Source of the DNA: CALBLZ01 sp041917855
Lineage (GTDB): Bacteria > Patescibacteriota > UBA1384 > CAILIB01
Direction of reading: 5' to 3'
Assembly: GCA_041917855.1 (NCBI GenBank)
Contig: JAYRWT010000041.1
Location: 1-8,278, forward strand
DNA length: 8,278 bases
In this document: one piece after another, positions 4,713-8,278 of the stretch
How positions within the stretch are numbered: the first letter of the stretch is position 1
Layout: each line of letters opens with the position of its first letter
The notes under the pieces: model-generated
The model's database searches: none
The model's input: only the letters and a program-made list of their open reading frames with translations
Told to the model about the DNA's origin: nothing
Position numbers and translations under genes: made by a program

Positions 4713-5453
4713 TCACTTGGCTAAAATCGCCTGCGCGAGCGCGGCGTAGCCCTGATCATTTGGGTGAAACTTATCTTCAGACAGCACATTCTCTCCGGCA
4801 AATAGTTTCTCAGCGCTGTAGGTATAAAAATCAAAGATACGGATACTAGAGCGTTTAGCTGCCTCTTCGGCAATTATTACATTCAGCAACTTTGTACGCT
4901 CATCAGCCTGTGCCTTTAGGCGCTCTGGCACAGCGGGCGTACTCGATAGTTTTGGCACATTCAACAGTGTCACCTGGGCTTTACTAGCAACGGCGGCATC
5001 CATAATCTTACCCATTGCAGCCCTAAACTGCTGTGGGTCCGTTTGCCTGGTTACATCATTAGCACCAACCACAATGTAGAGCTCCTGCACCTGCACCGCT
5101 GCCAAGCGCGGAAGTTGCTCACTAGCAACTTGCGCCGCTAGGGCACCAGCTACGCCAAAGTTCCAGAGTCTCAGGTTACTTTTCTTTTCTTTTTCAGCTG
5201 CAAACAGGCGTGAGCCAAGGTTTTTATCACCTGCACTTGCGCCAACGCCCTGCGCCAAGCTATCACCCATAATCAGTAGGGCAGGCGTGAGGGTTTGTTG
5301 CGGCACCTTTGCATCGCCAAGCGCAGCACTGCCGGCATCAAACTGTAGGAGCAATCCGGTAGTTAAAATACCTACACCGGCTATCATCAAAAAGACAACT
5401 ACCAGCAAAGCGTCACCAAACCGGTTACCGGTGCCAATCCGTCGCTTAGGCAT
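4713..5453 (-). CDS. Membrane-anchored SGNH/GDSL hydrolase
   Basis: A 246-residue protein. The N-terminus is basic (PKRR), then one hydrophobic helix at about 15-37, then an SGNH domain outside the membrane. The four diagnostic blocks are present: GDS at 63-65 (nucleophile Ser65), Gly100 in NFG, GAND at 130-133 (Asn132), and DKFHPN with Asp227 and His230. Family members hydrolyse esters: acyl groups on lysophospholipids or lipids, or acetyl groups on sugars and peptidoglycan. The exact substrate cannot be read from the sequence. The start is ATG 5453, preceded by a textbook Shine-Dalgarno AAAGGAGG with a 5-nt spacer; the frame stays open further upstream, but that part overlaps the ATPase gene. 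It overlaps the ATPase 3' end by 8 bp and is the last gene of the operon, so its substrate may relate to what the ABC system exports or remodels. Confidence 0.9.
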   Translation of the reverse strand: MPKRRIGTGNRFGDALLVVVFLMIAGVGILTTGLLLQFDAGSAALGDAKVPQQTLTPALLIMGDSLAQGVGASAGDKNLGSRLFAAEKEKKSNLRLWNFGVAGALAAQVASEQLPRLAAVQVQELYIVVGANDVTRQTDPQQFRAAMGKIMDAAVASKAQVTLLNVPKLSSTPAVPERLKAQADERTKLLNVIIAEEAAKRSSIRIFDFYTYSAEKLFAGENVLSEDKFHPNDQGYAALAQAILAK

Positions 5454-6150
5454 GGGTACCTCCTTTGCGCTTAATTGAGGCAATTTTGCCGTCACCCATC
5501 GTAACCACAATGTCGCAGCGCGCGGCTACATCTAGGTTATGGGTAACTAGCACAATGGTTTGACCTTTCTGTTTGTTCAACTGCACGAGTAAGTCCATTA
5601 TTTTTGTGGCATTTACGCTGTCTAGCTCTCCGGTTGGCTCATCTCCAAGCAGTATGGTGGGGTTGTTAATGAGGGCGCGAGCAATCGCTACACGTTGCTG
5701 CTGACCACCCGAGAGCTGGGTGGGAAAGTTATCCAGGCGTTCACCTAGCCCAACCTCCGTGAGAATATCGCGAGCACGCTGTAGGGCTTCACGCTTACTA
5801 GCTCCAGCGTAGAGCGCTGCTTCTGCTACGTTCTCGGTAGCGGTAAGCGTTGGAAGCAGGTTAAAGCCCTGAAAAATAAAGCCGATTTCCTTGGCGCGGA
5901 TGGATGGTAGAGCCCGACGTGGCGCTTTTTCTACACACACATCACCAATAAACAGAGAGCCACGCTGCGCTTTATCGAGCACTCCTAGTATATGCATGAG
6001 TGTTGACTTACCCGATCCTGACGGACCGATAATCGCAACCAAATCTCCCTGGTTAATCGTGAGTGAAACGCCATCAAGCGCACGCACCTCGTTCTCCTTG
6101 CCAGGGTTGTAGTACTTAACCAAATTTTCTGCGGTAATTGCGGCTTTCAT
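5446..6150 (-). CDS. ABC transporter ATP-binding protein, MacB/LolD type
   Basis: A 234-residue cytoplasmic ATPase of the MacB/LolD/FtsE-like family. Walker A GPSGSGKST at 42-50 (Lys48), Q-loop Gln94, signature LSGGQQQR at 146-153, Walker B ILLGDE at 166-171 (catalytic Glu171), and the H-loop VTH with His204 are all intact. In this family ATP hydrolysis drives a FtsX-like permease by mechanotransmission rather than moving substrate through the membrane. The gene starts 5 bp after the stop of its permease and has no clear Shine-Dalgarno, so it is probably coupled. The C-terminal tail is short and basic and its codons overlap the start of the SGNH hydrolase. The export substrate is unknown. Confidence 0.95.
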   Translation of the reverse strand: MKAAITAENLVKYYNPGKENEVRALDGVSLTINQGDLVAIIGPSGSGKSTLMHILGVLDKAQRGSLFIGDVCVEKAPRRALPSIRAKEIGFIFQGFNLLPTLTATENVAEAALYAGASKREALQRARDILTEVGLGERLDNFPTQLSGGQQQRVAIARALINNPTILLGDEPTGELDSVNATKIMDLLVQLNKQKGQTIVLVTHNLDVAARCDIVVTMGDGKIASIKRKGGTHA

Positions 6151-6155
6151 GGTGG

Positions 6156-7331
6156 TTAACGCTCTCGATTTAGTGCATCTATTGGCAGCATGCGTGAGGC
6201 CTTAATGGCGGGGCCAAGGCCAGCGAGCATAGCGAGTAGTACAGAGAAAGCATAGGAACCCACTAGTAGGCGTGGCGTTACCTGAAATAGAGCGCTACCG
6301 TTGCTCGCCGTACGCAGGTTAATAAACTGGATAAGCAGCTCGCCCAAGAATAGCCCGAGCAACCCTCCGAGTAGTCCTATAACCGCAGCCTCAGCTATAA
6401 AGTCACGGAGTATCCTAAAATCAGAGGCCCCAAGCGCTTTGCGGATACCAATTTCGCGCGTACGCTCGGCAACGGCCATAATCATGGTATTAATTACCGA
6501 CAAGCTACCGATCAGCAGAGCAATTAAGGCCGCACCAAATACAATGGTATTGAACAAGCGAGCACTCTCTTCTACCTGGTCGCGGAAACTATTTGGATCC
6601 AGCGCCTTTACGTTAGCAACGGAACTATTTACCGCTGCCACTACAGCCGCGGCATCCCTGCCAACTTCTGGGAAGACTACTATCTGTGAAGCAAGCTGGG
6701 TAACTGGCACTTCTACAGTGGAGCGTACGGTTGAACCTTGACCGTAGAGCAGCTGTGCATCTGGCAGCGCCATCACGGCTGCGGTATCGTTTATGGTAAA
6801 ACTCTTCTGATACACACCCACCACGGTGAAGGTGCTACCACTAATGAGGATGGTATCACCTAGCTTTTTTTGTACTTGTTTCTGTAGATCCTCTCCCAAA
6901 ACTACTACGCCTCGCTCGCCGAGCATGAGGTCGCGACCTGCCCGCAAGGCGAGTGGCTGAGGATCGTTTTTATTAGCCTCTGCATCACGCCCGATTATAA
7001 ACGGTGGCTGACCAAAGGAACTTCCGCCACGATTAGCGTCGGGGTATAGGGTGACAATCTCTGGGTACGCAGCTTTTACACCTGGTACGGCACGAATATC
7101 CGCCAGCGCCGAAACACTCATAGGGCTTGCTACCCGAAAAATATTGCCGCTATTTGAGGCATCTTGCACTAAAATACGACTTGCGTAGTACCCAACACCG
7201 CCATTCACGATTAGGTTAATACGCTCAGCTAGTGCTCCCACCACAACCAGGGCAAAAATACCAATGGCAATGCCAAGAGTGGTCAGGATTGATCGACTAG
7301 GCCGACGGGTTATGGTGCGAAGGATGTGCAT
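6156..7331 (-). CDS. ABC transporter permease, MacB/FtsX family
   Basis: A 391-residue permease with the standard MacB layout: TM1 at about 16-35, an extracytoplasmic MacB-type domain at about 36-255, then three C-terminal helices at roughly 262-284, 313-337 and 356-378. The conserved cytoplasmic motif EIGIRKALGAS (293-303) between TM2 and TM3 is the coupling segment that contacts the ATPase. A single permease gene implies a homodimer. Family roles include export of peptides or toxins, lipoprotein release and control of cell-wall hydrolases; no outer-membrane or TolC-type partner is seen here. The ATG overlaps the preceding stop as TAATG. AGAGGAG stands only 2 nt before it, so re-initiation is likely. 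It forms a transporter with the following ATPase. Confidence 0.94.
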   Translation of the reverse strand: MHILRTITRRPSRSILTTLGIAIGIFALVVVGALAERINLIVNGGVGYYASRILVQDASNSGNIFRVASPMSVSALADIRAVPGVKAAYPEIVTLYPDANRGGSSFGQPPFIIGRDAEANKNDPQPLALRAGRDLMLGERGVVVLGEDLQKQVQKKLGDTILISGSTFTVVGVYQKSFTINDTAAVMALPDAQLLYGQGSTVRSTVEVPVTQLASQIVVFPEVGRDAAAVVAAVNSSVANVKALDPNSFRDQVEESARLFNTIVFGAALIALLIGSLSVINTMIMAVAERTREIGIRKALGASDFRILRDFIAEAAVIGLLGGLLGLFLGELLIQFINLRTASNGSALFQVTPRLLVGSYAFSVLLAMLAGLGPAIKASRMLPIDALNRER

Positions 7332-7705
7332 TACTCCTCTGACTTTCCAGAAACAAATTTGGCCGAAACCTGAATGCGACGTTTATCTCCCTTACTATCC
7401 ACGTACTCAAGGGTATTGTTCTTCATAAAGTAGGCAACCAATTCATCTGCCAAGAGTTTCTTGGTTTCTTTAATATCCATGGCAAGCTCTTTCATCTCTT
7501 CTACAAGTTTGCGATTGCCCGGCTCATTCATGAGGGCTTCTTTGGCTAGGTTGTAGCGCTTCTTAGCGTCCTTTGCTTTTTCATCAAGCTCCTCTAGCTC
7601 ACCGTCACCACGAATACCATCATCTAGCATTTCCTTCTTAGTTTTGTACTCTTGCTCAGCTTTTTCTAGTAGGGCGAGCCGCTTTTCGATATCTGCCTGT
7701 GCCAT
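7331..7705 (-). CDS. Small coiled-coil protein, first gene of ABC operon
   Basis: A 124-residue protein, about half Glu, Lys, Asp or Ala, with long heptad-like stretches at about 4-25 and 35-95, broken by Gly-rich and Pro-Gly turns, and a short beta-like tail (YVDSKGDKRRIQVSAKF). It has no signal peptide or membrane segment, so it is predicted cytoplasmic and probably dimeric. I do not recognise the family. It is the first gene of a four-gene minus-strand operon and its TAA overlaps the permease ATG (TAATG), so co-translation with the transporter is likely. It may be an accessory or scaffold to the ATPase/permease, but that rests on position alone. Only a weak GAG precedes its ATG. The possible -10 at 7737-7732 would give a leader of about 20 nt. 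Confidence 0.85.
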   Translation of the reverse strand: MAQADIEKRLALLEKAEQEYKTKKEMLDDGIRGDGELEELDEKAKDAKKRYNLAKEALMNEPGNRKLVEEMKELAMDIKETKKLLADELVAYFMKNNTLEYVDSKGDKRRIQVSAKFVSGKSEE

Positions 7706-7731
7706 ATACTCGGTTACTGGTTAACTACTGC

Positions 7732-7740
7732 AGTGTACCA
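7732..7740 (-). promoter_or_regulatory. Possible extended -10 of the ABC operon
   Basis: On the minus strand TGGTACACT: a TGn extension plus TACACT (4 of 6 matches). No convincing -35 is seen at 17 bp. It lies just beside the plus-strand -35 at 7746, so the two divergent promoters would compete for the same DNA. Confidence 0.35.
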
Positions 7741-7745
7741 GAACA

Positions 7746-7773
7746 TTGACAGATAAGAAAAACGGTATATAGT
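7746..7773 (+). promoter_or_regulatory. Promoter of the acyltransferase gene
   Basis: TTGACA (7746-7751, perfect), a 16-nt spacer, TATAGT (7768-7773, 5 of 6 matches). Transcription should start around 7780-7782, just before the Shine-Dalgarno GGAGGG (7784-7789). The leader is only about 16-18 nt. Confidence 0.7.
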
Positions 7774-7797
7774 CTCGGCCTATGGAGGGCATGAACT

Positions 7798-8278
7798 TTG
7801 AATACAAAACCTAGTAATACTAAGGGCAGCCGAGGTTTTGCCCAACGACCAACCACTGTGAGTGCTTGGCTAGCCTGGCCACTGCGAGAAGCTCTGTTCC
7901 AAATCTGCAGGGTACTCGCCTACCTGGCCAGCTTGCCGAGTGGTGGCATTCGCATTCAAGGAGACCGCAGGCTGCTACGCAACCTGGAGCGGGAGCACGG
8001 CAGGCGCGTCGGCGCGCTGGTGGTGTCTAACCACGCCAGCATGTTCGATATCTTTCTCAGCCATGTGGCGGTTATAGCCATGGGTCGCCGTGGCTACTAC
8101 TTGGCAAAGAAAGAGCTGTTTACCAACCCGTTGGTTGGTGGACTACTGAGGTTTCTGGGAGCCATCCCCCTAGATCGATCGGGAACAGCCAAGGAACAGC
8201 TGGCGGCGCTCAACACTGCCAGCCGCCTGATTGCAGAAGGCAATGTAGTCACCATGTACCCTGAAGGTACTCGTTCAA
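7798..8278 (+). CDS. plsC: 1-acyl-sn-glycerol-3-phosphate acyltransferase (PlsC type), partial
   Basis: The first 160 codons, cut by the right edge. It transfers an acyl chain to lysophosphatidic acid or a related acceptor at the membrane, making phosphatidic acid. The family motifs appear in order: NH-x4-D at 78-84 (catalytic His79, Asp84), FLGAIPLDR with Arg127, and PEGTR at 155-159. The upstream frame is closed by TGA at 7792, so the earliest start is TTG 7798, which has a strong Shine-Dalgarno GGAGGG (7784-7789) 8 nt away. GTG 7858 is a weaker alternative. A hydrophobic stretch at about 30-50 could associate with the membrane. If the host is a lipid scavenger, this gene would let it remodel lysolipids taken from its partner; that is inference. 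The exact acceptor is not determinable, so the symbol is by family. Confidence 0.9.
   Translation, partial: MNTKPSNTKGSRGFAQRPTTVSAWLAWPLREALFQICRVLAYLASLPSGGIRIQGDRRLLRNLEREHGRRVGALVVSNHASMFDIFLSHVAVIAMGRRGYYLAKKELFTNPLVGGLLRFLGAIPLDRSGTAKEQLAALNTASRLIAEGNVVTMYPEGTRS

Noticed and set aside
6301..6741. Plus-strand open frame of 146 codons opposite the permease
   Set aside because: Shadow of the MacB/FtsX permease, whose conserved motifs lie on the other strand; Ser/Thr/Ala-rich low-complexity translation.
7782..7814. Short plus-strand frame ATG GAG GGC ATG ... TAG before the acyltransferase
   Set aside because: Ten codons; its first codons are the Shine-Dalgarno GGAGGG of the TTG 7798 start, so it is probably a decoy, though a regulatory mini-frame cannot be excluded.
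1..8278. CRISPR array, insertion sequence or transposase
   Set aside because: No regularly spaced direct repeats of 25-40 bp, no transposase motifs and no terminal inverted repeats around a gene were seen on either strand.

Overview
The window looks like a chromosomal segment from a small-genome bacterium. My best guess is a member of the Candidate Phyla Radiation (Patescibacteria), possibly Saccharibacteria. This is inference from a type IV pilin beside a large uncharacterised surface protein, short intergenic gaps, MacB-type export genes, apparent leaderless promoters and the standard genetic code (TGA used as stop). No marker gene here proves it.

Layout. 1-2525 (minus strand): a type IV pilin-like gene followed 2 bp later by a long secreted/membrane protein that runs off the left edge. 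A promoter with a perfect -35 is placed so that the predicted transcript starts on the pilin ATG. 2626-3479 (plus): exodeoxyribonuclease III (xth), ending in a strong two-way terminator. 3479-4638: the accessory part of the window. Three copies of the 3' end of tRNA-Val are found here, at 3479 (11 bp, diverged beyond), at 4427 (18 bp exact) and within the intact tRNA-Val(GAC) at 4562-4638. Between the first two lies an independent transcription unit with promoter, hairpin leader, Shine-Dalgarno sites, two small overlapping genes that look like paralogues of each other, and a terminator. The remaining DNA is palindrome-rich and may encode a minus-strand structured RNA ending in a tRNA-like arm. 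4713-7705 (minus): four tightly packed genes: a coiled-coil protein, a MacB/FtsX-type permease, its ABC ATPase and a membrane-anchored SGNH hydrolase. 7746-8278 (plus): a divergent promoter and the first 160 codons of a PlsC-type acyltransferase, cut by the right edge.

How it fits together. The flanks are envelope functions (pilus, export, lipid or cell-wall ester chemistry) plus one DNA-repair enzyme. The 3479-4638 block looks like one or two small elements inserted in series at the 3' end of tRNA-Val, with no integrase left in view. The two-gene cassette inside it, which I do not recognise, is the best candidate here for something undescribed.
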